NCBI RefSeq assembly: GCF_963678185.1
Contig: NZ_OY782757.1
Coordinates: 2,601,001-2,665,000 of the forward strand
Length of the DNA: 64,000 nt
DNA from: an uncultured Tolumonas sp.
GTDB taxonomy: Bacteria > Pseudomonadota > Gammaproteobacteria > Enterobacterales > Aeromonadaceae
Reading direction: 5' to 3'
The notes beneath the pieces were generated by a model. The model did no database searches and was not told the origin of the DNA. It saw nothing but the letters and a program-made list of their open reading frames with translations. How positions within the stretch are numbered: position 1 is the stretch's first letter; each line of letters opens with the position of its first letter. Shown here piece after piece: positions 35,686 through 44,560 of the stretch. The translations under genes and the position numbers were made by a program.

Positions 35686-36180
35686 ATGTCGGGGAAAGAG
35701 AGTTCTGTTGCACCGAAAGAGCGAATTAACGTTACTTTTAAACCATCTAGCGGTGAAGGATTAGATGAGTTGGAGTTACCACTTAAGTTAATGATGATGG
35801 GCGACTACACCTTAAAAATGGATGAGCGAAAAATAGAAGATCGTAAAGCCATCAATATTAATAAAAACAATTTCAACGAAGTGTTAGAGAAGCACGATTT
35901 AAATCTCGATCTGCAGGTGCCTAATCGCTTAACCGATGAAACGACTGACGAAGAATTAGCTATTAAATTGCAGTTTCAATCGATGAAAGATTTTGACCCA
36001 GCCAGCTTGGTGCAGCAAGTGCCAGAGATGAAGGCATTGATGGAGTTACGGGATGCGTTGGTGGCATTGAAAGGGCCGCTAGGTAATGTGCCCTCTTTCC
36101 GTAAAGCGATAGAAGAGGTGCTCACCAATCAGGAATCCAGAGACAAAGTGCTGGCCGAGTTAGGCATGAACGCAAAATAA
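35686..36180 (+). CDS. tssB: T6SS sheath small subunit TssB (VipA)
   Basis: 164 residues, full length. The start KERINVTFKPSSGEGLDELE and the segments LKLMMMGDYTLK and VPEMKALMELRDALVALKGP are typical of TssB. It pairs with TssC to form the contractile sheath. A TTAGGAG site precedes the ATG, and tssC begins 18 bp downstream. Confidence 0.97.
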   Translation: MSGKESSVAPKERINVTFKPSSGEGLDELELPLKLMMMGDYTLKMDERKIEDRKAININKNNFNEVLEKHDLNLDLQVPNRLTDETTDEELAIKLQFQSMKDFDPASLVQQVPEMKALMELRDALVALKGPLGNVPSFRKAIEEVLTNQESRDKVLAELGMNAK

Positions 36181-36198
36181 CAAGCAAGGACACGGGAC

Positions 36199-37674
36199 AT
36201 GAGCACGGGTTTACAAGAGCAAACGGCTACGACACTGGCATCGGGCAATATACTGGATCGCATCATCGCCGAGACAAAACTGACACCGCAAGACGAGGCG
36301 TATGACATTGCTAAGCGTGGTGTGAGTGCGTTTATCGAAGAGTTATTAAAGAGTAATGCTTCCTCGGAGCCAGTCAAAAAAGCATTAGTGGATAAGATGA
36401 TCGCCGCTATCGACGAGAAACTAAGCCGTCAGGTCGATGCTGTTTTACACCATGAAAAGTTTCAGCAACTAGAGTCGGCGTGGCGCGGGTTGAAACTGGT
36501 GGTCGATCGCACGGACTTCGAGCAAAACGTGAAATTGGAAGTGTTGAACGTTTCGAAAGACGATCTGCTCGATGATTTTGAAGATGCTGCCGATGTCACG
36601 CATTCCGGTTTATACAAACATATCTACAGTGCCGAATATGGTCAGTTTGGTGGTGAACCGGTTGGTGCGATTATTACCAATTATGTCTTTGGCCCTTCCG
36701 CACCTGATATCAAAACTCTGCAATATGCCTCGGCAGTTGCCGCAATGGCACATGCTCCGTTTATCTCTGCAGCGGGGCCAAAATTCTTCGGACTAGAGAG
36801 TTTTGAAGGCTTACCCAACATCAAAGATTTAAACGATCATTTTGATGGCCCGCAATACACCAAGTGGCAGAGTTTTCGTGAGAATGAAGACAGCCGCTAT
36901 GTCGGTTTAACCCTGCCGCGCTTCCTGTTGCGGCAGCCTTACAGCCCGGATGACAACCCAGTCAAAAGCTTTGTGTATAACGAAGATGTGTCGATCACCC
37001 ATGAGCATTATCTGTGGGGCAATGCGGCTTACACCTTTGCCACGCGCTTGACCGAAAGTTTTGCGAAATATCGCTGGTGCCCGAACATCATTGGCCCGCG
37101 CTCGGGCGGTGCGGTGAATGATTTGCCGCTGCATCACTTCGAAAGCATGGGCGAAATTGAGACCAAGATCCCGACGGAAGTGTTGGTCTCTGATCGCCGT
37201 GAGTACCAGTTGGCAGAACAGGGTTTCATTTCGCTGACGATGCGCAAAGGTTCTGATAATGCCGCGTTCTTCTCGGCGAACTCGGTGCAGAAACCGAAAT
37301 TTTTTGGCATTAGCGAAGAGGGCAAAAAAGCCGAGCTGAATTACAAACTCAGCACGCAATTGCCATATATGTTCGTGGTTTGCCGGCTGGCGCATTACAT
37401 CAAAGTTTTGCAACGCGAGCAGATTGGTTCCTGGAAAGAGCGTACCACGCTGGAAACAGAACTGAACAAATGGCTGCGTCAATACATCGCCGATCAGGAA
37501 AACCCGCCAGCGGAAGTGCGCAGCCGTCGTCCACTGCGTGCCGCACAAATTACCGTGGAAGATGTGGATGGCGAACCGGGCTGGTATCGCGTCGGGATCG
37601 CCGTGCGTCCGCATTTCAAGTTTATGGGTGCGGATTTCACGCTGTCATTGGTCGGCAAGTTGGATAAGGAATAG
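36199..37674 (+). CDS. tssC: T6SS sheath large subunit TssC (VipB)
   Basis: 491 residues, the normal length. Diagnostic segments are WRGLKLVVDRTDFEQNVKLE, EYGQFGGEPVGAIITNY, FISAAGPKFFG, RFLLRQPYS and the C-terminal FKFMGADFTLSLVGKLD. It forms the outer layer of the sheath with TssB and carries the site recognised by ClpV for recycling. The tssE GTG start lies 3 bases after its stop. Confidence 0.98.
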   Translation: MSTGLQEQTATTLASGNILDRIIAETKLTPQDEAYDIAKRGVSAFIEELLKSNASSEPVKKALVDKMIAAIDEKLSRQVDAVLHHEKFQQLESAWRGLKLVVDRTDFEQNVKLEVLNVSKDDLLDDFEDAADVTHSGLYKHIYSAEYGQFGGEPVGAIITNYVFGPSAPDIKTLQYASAVAAMAHAPFISAAGPKFFGLESFEGLPNIKDLNDHFDGPQYTKWQSFRENEDSRYVGLTLPRFLLRQPYSPDDNPVKSFVYNEDVSITHEHYLWGNAAYTFATRLTESFAKYRWCPNIIGPRSGGAVNDLPLHHFESMGEIETKIPTEVLVSDRREYQLAEQGFISLTMRKGSDNAAFFSANSVQKPKFFGISEEGKKAELNYKLSTQLPYMFVVCRLAHYIKVLQREQIGSWKERTTLETELNKWLRQYIADQENPPAEVRSRRPLRAAQITVEDVDGEPGWYRVGIAVRPHFKFMGADFTLSLVGKLDKE

Positions 37675-37676
37675 AC

Positions 37677-38090
37677 GTGGCTTACGGCAGTTTGTTTGAG
37701 CGTCTCAATGGCGAAACCGTGGGTCGCGATGCGCGGCTCACCGCAGAGACATTGCTGGCGTCGATAATAAATCACCTGAACAAACTGCTGCAGTCACGGC
37801 AGGGCAGTGTGCTCTGTCTGCCCGACTATGGCTTACCCGATTTAAATGATGCCAACGCCAGTATTTACGATTCCATTAATCGCATCCGTCGGCATGTCGC
37901 GTGGGTGATCACACAGTATGAACCGCGCTTAACCGACGTTCGGGTGATACATGCAGCCGAAGTGACTTCACCGCTGGCGCTGACGTTTCGGATCATCGGC
38001 ACGATGCGAAAGGATGATCTGGTAGCGCCTTTCTCGGTGGGTATCGAAGTGTGTGGTAGCTCTGAGCTGAGGTTGCAACGTGTCGTTTAA
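37677..38090 (+). CDS. tssE: T6SS baseplate protein TssE (gp25-like)
   Basis: 137 residues with the T4 gp25 wedge fold: SLFERLNGE, the LLQSRQGSVLCLPDYGLPDL motif and RHVAWVITQYEPRLTDVRVI. It is a baseplate component near the sheath. The start is a GTG at 37677, supported by the GGATAAGG sequence about 10 bases upstream inside the tssC end. It overlaps tssF by 11 bases. Confidence 0.95.
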   Translation: MAYGSLFERLNGETVGRDARLTAETLLASIINHLNKLLQSRQGSVLCLPDYGLPDLNDANASIYDSINRIRRHVAWVITQYEPRLTDVRVIHAAEVTSPLALTFRIIGTMRKDDLVAPFSVGIEVCGSSELRLQRVV

Positions 38091-39840
38091 CCCCTATTTC
38101 CAGCGTGAATTACTGGCACTGAAAGAACTTGGGCAGGATTTTTCCCGCAAAAATCCTGCCTTAGCACCGTTTCTGAGTCAGGATGGTCGTGACCCTGATG
38201 TTGAGCGTCTGTTCGAGGGGTTTGCCTTTATCGCGGGCCGGTTACGACAAAAGATCGATGATGAATTGCCAGAGTTAAGTCATTCGTTACTGCAACTGCT
38301 GTGGCCGAATTACCTGCATCCAACCCCCAGTTTTGGGATGGTGGAATTTAAGCCGGTTCATCAAGCTAACCGCGTGCCGGTGATCCCGAAAAAAGCGCAA
38401 ATGCGCTCGAATGCCGTGGGTCATGCGATCAGCGGCCAATTTCAAACGTGTTATACAACCGAATTGCAGCCGCTACAGATTGCCGATGTGAATTTCTATC
38501 CGCAAGGGGATGTGGGGGTTTTGCAAATAGCGCTAACTCCACTTACACATGTCTCAATGGCCGATGTTGCGCTTTCTACTTTGCGCTTCCATTTTGCCGG
38601 TGAACATGCGATCGCCAGCTCGCTCTATTTCAGTCTGTTGCAGTTAACTGTGCGAGCGTTATTGGTATTAAAAGACGAACACGGGCAGGTGTTAGAGCAA
38701 TTCACGCTTGATCGTGCACTTATTCAACCGGTTGGTTTTCAAAAGGCAGAGCGACTACAAGATTATCCGTTGAACTGTTTTGATGGCTATCTGTTACTGC
38801 AAGAGTATTTCTGTTTTCCACAAAAATTTCTGTTTGTGGATGTCGGTGGATTAGCGGTTTTACAACACAGTCAATATCGGCAACAAGCACATAGTCTGGC
38901 ATTGCAGTTTGAGTTGTCACGCTCACCCATGTTGCGCTTCCAGCCAAAGAAAGAGCACGTAAGACTTTATTGCTCGCCGATCAGTAATGTTTTCAAGTCA
39001 CATGCGGTGCCGATCCGTTATGACCAACGGCAGACCGAATATCAGGTGATCCCGGCGGAAAACGGGCTCGACAGCGGCAGTATTCTGTCTATTGATGCGG
39101 TGACAGGGTGGACGCCCGGCGATGTCGGAATGCGGGAATTTAGCCAGTTTGAAAGTTTCTGCCAGCATGCTGATGCCGACAACCGTGCTTGTTTCCGTGT
39201 GCGTTATAAACCGGGCATCAATCATCATGGCACTGAGACGTGGCTTAGTTTTAGCAATCAAGCGCTGGGTCGACAGCAGGCGGAAACGCTCTCGGTTGAG
39301 ATGACCTGTTGTGACCACACATTGTCGCAATACATCAAAGAGGATGACATCACGATCGCTGGCGATGGTATGCCGCAATACGCTGTGTTTCGCAATATAA
39401 CGCCATTGTCGGCGACCTATCCGCCCCCGATTTCTGGCGACACGCTGTGGCGGATCATCTCCAATATGTCACTGAATTATCAGTCGCTGGCGGATGTACA
39501 GGCCTTGCGGGTGGTGCTGGCGACCTACGATTTCCCTGGTTTTTATGATGATAAACAAGCACGTCGCACCCGGAAAATGCTCAATGGCATTCAACGAGTG
39601 AGTCAGCAAGCGCATGACAGGATCTGGCAGGGGCTGCCTGTACGGGGTATGTGCACCACGATCGCGATCGATACGGCGCATTTTTTATGTGAAGGCGACA
39701 TGTTCCTGTTCGCCTCGATTCTGAATGAGTTTTTCTGCAGTTTTTCCAGCTTAAACACTTTCCATCAATTAGTAGTCATGAGTAGTGACGGAGCAACGTA
39801 CACATGGGCACCACGTATGGGTCAGCAAGTTCTGAGCTGA
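38080..39840 (+). CDS. tssF: T6SS baseplate protein TssF (VasA)
   Basis: 586 residues, usual for TssF. The N-terminus FNPYFQRELLALKELGQDFS, DPDVERLFEGFAFIAGRLRQ and LLQLLWPNYLHPTPSF are highly conserved. It forms the baseplate wedge with TssG and TssE. The start is GTG at 38080, overlapping tssE, and the coding end overlaps tssG, indicating coupled translation. Confidence 0.97.
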   Translation: MSFNPYFQRELLALKELGQDFSRKNPALAPFLSQDGRDPDVERLFEGFAFIAGRLRQKIDDELPELSHSLLQLLWPNYLHPTPSFGMVEFKPVHQANRVPVIPKKAQMRSNAVGHAISGQFQTCYTTELQPLQIADVNFYPQGDVGVLQIALTPLTHVSMADVALSTLRFHFAGEHAIASSLYFSLLQLTVRALLVLKDEHGQVLEQFTLDRALIQPVGFQKAERLQDYPLNCFDGYLLLQEYFCFPQKFLFVDVGGLAVLQHSQYRQQAHSLALQFELSRSPMLRFQPKKEHVRLYCSPISNVFKSHAVPIRYDQRQTEYQVIPAENGLDSGSILSIDAVTGWTPGDVGMREFSQFESFCQHADADNRACFRVRYKPGINHHGTETWLSFSNQALGRQQAETLSVEMTCCDHTLSQYIKEDDITIAGDGMPQYAVFRNITPLSATYPPPISGDTLWRIISNMSLNYQSLADVQALRVVLATYDFPGFYDDKQARRTRKMLNGIQRVSQQAHDRIWQGLPVRGMCTTIAIDTAHFLCEGDMFLFASILNEFFCSFSSLNTFHQLVVMSSDGATYTWAPRMGQQVLS

Positions 39841-40811
39841 TGCGCGGGCCTTTTCATGGCTCGGTCAGCAGTTACAACTTGTTTCAGGCAATTGATTTGT
39901 GCTGCAAATGGCTGGCACAAGTGAATCAGATCGATGAAGAGCACGCATATGCGCTGATCACCTTTACGGGCAACCCGTCGTTGGCGTTTCCAAAAAGTGA
40001 TATTGAAGCGGCACGTTTCTATCAAGAGCAGGCATTAGTCAAGGCGACCTTGGTCATCAACAGTCTGAATCTGTTGGGGGCGGGTTCGCCACTGCCCGCG
40101 CATTACTGTGAACCGGTGGCATGTGACGATGTGCAAGGGCGAGTGGCCCGCGATTTTATCGATCTGTTTAACCAACGTTTGCAGGCATTGCTCTACCCCA
40201 TCTGGAAAAAATATCGCTATTACCTGCAATTTGAGGCGACGGCACGTGATCCGTTTTCTGCCCGCATGTTTGCGCTGATTGGGTTGGGGTATCCGCAGTT
40301 GCGGCTGAAAAGTCACATTGAGTGGGCACGCTTACTGCCTTATCTGGGGTTGCTGAGTATCAAAGTGCAATCCGCGGCGGTGCTGGAGGCGGTGCTGCGT
40401 TACTACTTCAATCATAAAGATCTTTGCATTGAGCAGTGTGTGGTGCGCAGCGTCAGCATTCCGCCAGATCAGCGCAATCGGCTGGGGCAGGCGAATCATC
40501 AGCTCAGTTACAGTCTGGTGCTGGGCGAGACGATCCGTGATCGCCGGACGACCTTTCGTATTCATTTTCGCCAATTGGATTGGGATACCTTCCACTACTT
40601 TTTACCGATCGGTGCGGGATACGCGGTATTGCGTGAGCTGGTCGATTTTATTTTGCGAGAACCGCTGGCCTATGACATCAGTTTGTCGATGCCAGAGCGA
40701 ACTTCACAACCACTACAGCTGGCTCATAACAATCAATGCCGCTTGGGCTGGACCTCATGGCTCGGTCATCAAGCGGGCACAGGCGCGATCACCGTCGCGG
40801 GAAGTAGATAG
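39804..40811 (+). CDS. tssG: T6SS baseplate protein TssG (VasB)
   Basis: 335 residues. TssG features are the NLFQAIDLCCKWLAQ region (a divergent form of the FxFFQAVRLLE motif), PLPAHYCEPVA and LGLLSIKVQSAAVLEAVLRYYF. It is a baseplate wedge protein with TssF. The ATG at 39804 gives a 37-base overlap with tssF; the ATG at 39840, joined to the tssF stop as TGATG, is an equally likely start and would remove 12 residues. Confidence 0.93.
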   Translation: MGTTYGSASSELMRGPFHGSVSSYNLFQAIDLCCKWLAQVNQIDEEHAYALITFTGNPSLAFPKSDIEAARFYQEQALVKATLVINSLNLLGAGSPLPAHYCEPVACDDVQGRVARDFIDLFNQRLQALLYPIWKKYRYYLQFEATARDPFSARMFALIGLGYPQLRLKSHIEWARLLPYLGLLSIKVQSAAVLEAVLRYYFNHKDLCIEQCVVRSVSIPPDQRNRLGQANHQLSYSLVLGETIRDRRTTFRIHFRQLDWDTFHYFLPIGAGYAVLRELVDFILREPLAYDISLSMPERTSQPLQLAHNNQCRLGWTSWLGHQAGTGAITVAGSR

Positions 40812-40825
40812 CAGGTAATAGATAA

Positions 40826-43417
40826 ATGATAACGATTAAATTAGACGAGCTGATCCAAGCGTTGGATTTGGAAGAGAAACAGGCACTTGAGATGGCCGCC
40901 AATCACTGTGTGGCAAGGTCGGGCAGTGAAATTCTGGTCGAGGATTATCTGTTAGCGCTATTAGATAAGCCAAGCAGCTTTTTAAATCAGGCCTTGCAGC
41001 AATTTTCATTGCACGCAGAGACGTTGCGAACGGCGTTACTCACTTCCGTCAGTCATCAGATCACGGAGAGCCGCAATCCGGTATTTTCGACGCTGTTAGT
41101 GAGTTGGTTGGAAGAGGCGCTGCTGGTGGCCAAATTGCAGCTGCAAGCGCCAACGATTTCCAGCTTGGCGCTGCTGTTGGCGATTTTGGATCATCCGGAA
41201 AAATATGGTCGCACCTGTTACGGCCAGTTTTTCGCCGACATTCCCCGCGATCGCTTAATGGCGTTGATGGCGGGTCTGCTGGTCATGGCGCAGAGTCAGC
41301 AACCGGCTGCGCATGAACAGACGGTGTTACAGCAATTTACCAAAAATTATACCCAGCAAGCTCGCGACGGCCAGTTAGACCCCGTGTTGTGTCGTGATGA
41401 AGAGATCCGGCAAGTGATTGATATTCTTTCCCGTCGCCGTAAAAACAATCCGATTTTAGTCGGGGAAGCCGGTGTTGGTAAAACAGCGGTGGTGGAGGGG
41501 TTAGCGCAACAAATTGTCGCGGGGCTTGTGCCACCGGCATTGGCTGATATCGAGTTGTTGGAGCTGGATATGGGGCTGCTGCAGGCGGGTGCGAGTGTCA
41601 AAGGGGAGTTTGAGCGCCGCTTGAAAGCAGTAATTGATGCGGTACAGGCATCGGTTAAACCGATCGTGTTGTTTATCGATGAGGCGCACACCCTGATTGG
41701 TGCTGGTGGGCAGGCGGGCGGCAGTGATGCGGCAAACTTGTTGAAACCTGCGTTGGCGCGAGGGGCCTTACGCACGCTGGCTGCAACGACGTGGTCGGAG
41801 TACAAAAAATATTTCGAGAAAGATCCGGCGCTGGCGCGTCGTTTTCAGCCCATTCAGGTGTTGGAACCAACGGTTGCCCAAGCGACCACGATCTTGCGCG
41901 GTTTGGTATCACGCTATGAAAGCACACATGGTGTCTATTTGCGCGATGATACGGTGGTGGCCGCGGCAGCGTTATCGGCTCGTTATCTGTCAGGCCGTCA
42001 ATTGCCAGATAAAGCGATCGATTTACTCGACACCGCGTGTGCCCGTGTCAAAAACAGCCAGCATGCCATGCCGATGGGCTTGCAAAGCTTGGCCACGCAA
42101 CTAGCCGAGCAGCAACGTCAATTAACGGCATTGCAACGCGATCAACAGCAAGGTCTTACGGTCGATAACCAACAAATCAATGCGCTGCAAACGCAAATTC
42201 CAATGTTGGAACAGAAAGAAGCGAGCTTAACTGCACACTGGCAACAGCAAACCGAGTTGGTAGCACAACTGATTGCCAGTCGAGATCCTCAAGCTGATGA
42301 GTTGCCCGTAGCGTCTGATGTGAATACAGCAGGAAGCAACGCGCTATCGCCAGAGGCATTATTAACAGCTTTATTAACACACCAGCAATCTCACGGCGTA
42401 TTGATTCATCATGAGGTGACTCCGCATGTTATCGCCGACGTGATCGCCAGTTGGACCGGTATTCCGCTGACCAATTTGATTGAAACGCCATCAACGCAAG
42501 TCACGGAATTTGCTGCGCGTCTGCAGGGTCGGATCCGAGGTCAGGATCAGGCCATTGCCTTGATTGAACGTGCCGTGAAAGCCACTGCCGCGGGGTTGGG
42601 CAACCCGCAAGCGCCGACAGGCGTTTTCCTGCTGGCGGGGCCGAGCGGCGTGGGTAAGACGGAAACCGCGTTGGCCGTAGCCGAGTTGCTATACGGCGGT
42701 GAACGCTTTCTGACCACCATCAATATGTCGGAATTTCAGGAAAAACATGCGCTTTCCCGCTTAATTGGCGCGCCGCCGGGCTATGTCGGTTATGGCGAGG
42801 GCGGGGTGTTGACGGAGGCGGTGCGACAACGCCCGTACTCGGTCATTTTGCTGGATGAAGTGGAAAAAGCCGACCCCGATATCATGAATCTGTTTTATCA
42901 GGTGTTTGATAAAGGCGTTGCCAATGATGGCGAAGGTCGGGCGATTAATTTTCGCAACACACTGATTTTTATGACCACAAACCTGGCAGCGGCACAGATA
43001 AATCAACTGGCCGCGGCGGAACCTGCTTGCTCAACTGATGCAATCACCGAAGCGATCCGCCCTCTGCTGGCGAAGCATTTCAAACCGGCCTTGCTGGCAC
43101 GCATGAATATCATTCCCTATCTGCCGATCGATGGCGCGACTATGCGAGAACTGGTTGCGGTTCGTCTGCAACAACTCACGCAACGTATTGCACCGCGCGG
43201 TATTGCGCTGACGTTTGACGCCATGGTGATCAGCGCCATTGCGGAGAACTGCACTCGCGTTGATAGCGGCGCCCGCAATATCGATTTTCTGGTGAATAAC
43301 TATCTGCTGCCTGCGATCGCTGACCGTATTTTGCAGGCGCTGGCACACCAAGAAACATTGCAATCTATTCATGTGACGCAAGATGCACAGGGCAATTTCG
43401 AACTGAATATCGGATAA
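40826..43417 (+). CDS. tssH: T6SS AAA+ ATPase ClpV (TssH)
   Basis: 863 residues. An N-terminal ClpN repeat domain binds TssC, followed by two AAA+ modules with Walker A sites GEAGVGKT (213-220) and GPSGVGKT (605-612), FIDEAHTLIGAGG and LLDEVEKADPDIMN. The middle region (about 400-500) is Gln-rich coiled coil. It unfolds contracted sheath for reuse. The lack of ClpB-type features and its place in the cluster identify it as ClpV. Confidence 0.97.
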   Translation: MITIKLDELIQALDLEEKQALEMAANHCVARSGSEILVEDYLLALLDKPSSFLNQALQQFSLHAETLRTALLTSVSHQITESRNPVFSTLLVSWLEEALLVAKLQLQAPTISSLALLLAILDHPEKYGRTCYGQFFADIPRDRLMALMAGLLVMAQSQQPAAHEQTVLQQFTKNYTQQARDGQLDPVLCRDEEIRQVIDILSRRRKNNPILVGEAGVGKTAVVEGLAQQIVAGLVPPALADIELLELDMGLLQAGASVKGEFERRLKAVIDAVQASVKPIVLFIDEAHTLIGAGGQAGGSDAANLLKPALARGALRTLAATTWSEYKKYFEKDPALARRFQPIQVLEPTVAQATTILRGLVSRYESTHGVYLRDDTVVAAAALSARYLSGRQLPDKAIDLLDTACARVKNSQHAMPMGLQSLATQLAEQQRQLTALQRDQQQGLTVDNQQINALQTQIPMLEQKEASLTAHWQQQTELVAQLIASRDPQADELPVASDVNTAGSNALSPEALLTALLTHQQSHGVLIHHEVTPHVIADVIASWTGIPLTNLIETPSTQVTEFAARLQGRIRGQDQAIALIERAVKATAAGLGNPQAPTGVFLLAGPSGVGKTETALAVAELLYGGERFLTTINMSEFQEKHALSRLIGAPPGYVGYGEGGVLTEAVRQRPYSVILLDEVEKADPDIMNLFYQVFDKGVANDGEGRAINFRNTLIFMTTNLAAAQINQLAAAEPACSTDAITEAIRPLLAKHFKPALLARMNIIPYLPIDGATMRELVAVRLQQLTQRIAPRGIALTFDAMVISAIAENCTRVDSGARNIDFLVNNYLLPAIADRILQALAHQETLQSIHVTQDAQGNFELNIG

Positions 43418-43422
43418 AAACC

Positions 43423-44421
43423 ATGACTAATAATAATGCTGTTGCCCGGCAAGAGCCGGATAACCCATATGCTTTGATAGGCAGCAGCCCATTGATGAAG
43501 CAAGTTTATCGCTTGATTTCCAAAGTGTTACACAGTGAGGCGAATATTCTGCTGACCGGCGAAACAGGCACTGGCAAAGAGTTAGTGGCACGTGCGATCC
43601 ATGAATATGGTCATCGACGCACGCAGCCGTTTGTGGTGCAAAACTGCGCCAGTCTGCCGGATGGTTTGCTGGAAAGTGAACTGTTTGGCTACAAAAGAGG
43701 GGCTTTCACGGGGGCGGATCGTCATCACTTAGGTATGTTTGATGCCGCGAATAACGGCATCCTGTTTTTAGATGAAATCGGCGATTTACCGCTGCTGTTA
43801 CAGGCGAAATTATTACGTGTCTTGCAAGAGCAAGAGGTGCGTCCGCTGGGTGATACGCAATATCACAAAATTAATGTCAGAGTGATTGCTGCCACGCATC
43901 GTAATCTGGAAGAGATGGTGGCGTCGGGGGAATTTCGCAGCGATCTCTATTATCGCTTGGCGCATTTCCCGATCGAGTTACCGCCCTTGCAGGCCAGAGA
44001 GGGCGATATTCTCAAGCTGGCGAATGCGTTCCTTCAGGAGATTGCGCTTCGCGATCGGCGGCCCGCAATGCAGCTCTCTATTGCGGTTGAGCAGGCATTA
44101 CAGCGTTACGATTTCCCCGGCAACGTGCGCGAACTGAAAAGCATGATCGAACGTGCCATTTTGCTGGCCGATGATACCGATCGGCTGGAATTGCATCATT
44201 TCCCCAATTTACCTGCACTCCCTGTCTCTAGCGACCTATCGCCTGATCGTGGCGTGCTCAAAAAGCTGGTCGAGCGTTATGAACGGCAAGTGCTGATTGA
44301 GAGTTTAAAAACGCATCGTGGTAATCAGCAAAATACCGCGATGGCGTTAGGCGTTGCCCGGCGAACGCTGCTGTACAAACTCAGTAAGCACAACATTAAT
44401 TCCCGCGATTGGAGAACATGA
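43423..44421 (+). CDS. vasH: Sigma-54-dependent activator (short VasH-like)
   Basis: 332 residues. The AAA+ sigma-54 activation domain is complete: Walker A GETGTGKE (46-53), the sigma-54 contact motif GAFTGA (93-98), FLDEIGDLPLLLQAKLLRVL and PGNVRELKSMIERAI. The C-terminus carries a Fis-type helix-turn-helix (TAMALGVARRTLLYKLSKHN). Unlike VasH of Vibrio cholerae there is no N-terminal GAF or receiver domain, so it may be active whenever made. It starts 6 bases after clpV and should drive hcp, vgrG or T6SS operons with RpoN. Confidence 0.93.
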   Translation: MTNNNAVARQEPDNPYALIGSSPLMKQVYRLISKVLHSEANILLTGETGTGKELVARAIHEYGHRRTQPFVVQNCASLPDGLLESELFGYKRGAFTGADRHHLGMFDAANNGILFLDEIGDLPLLLQAKLLRVLQEQEVRPLGDTQYHKINVRVIAATHRNLEEMVASGEFRSDLYYRLAHFPIELPPLQAREGDILKLANAFLQEIALRDRRPAMQLSIAVEQALQRYDFPGNVRELKSMIERAILLADDTDRLELHHFPNLPALPVSSDLSPDRGVLKKLVERYERQVLIESLKTHRGNQQNTAMALGVARRTLLYKLSKHNINSRDWRT

Positions 44422-44558
44422 TGCGTCTGGTTATTGTTTTTTGTCTGGCAAGTTTGCTGCTCACTGCCTGCAGCAAAAAAGAGGGCTACCGGTATATCGG
44501 TGACACCGCACCGAACCAACAAACCAACGCCCCAAATTCACCTGATGAGCAGGAGTGA
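44418..44558 (+). CDS. Very small lipoprotein in the T6SS cluster
   Basis: 46 residues from the ATG at 44418 (overlapping the vasH stop as ATGA), or 45 from 44421. A signal peptide (LVIVFCLASLLLTAC) ends in the lipobox LTAC, giving a mature lipoprotein of about 30 polar residues (KKEGYRYIGDTAPNQ). GGAG lies 4 bases before the first ATG. It is not TssJ, which is encoded at 45835. It could be an accessory envelope protein of the T6SS; no function is known to me. Confidence 0.75.
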   Translation: MMRLVIVFCLASLLLTACSKKEGYRYIGDTAPNQQTNAPNSPDEQE

Positions 44559-44560
44559 AT

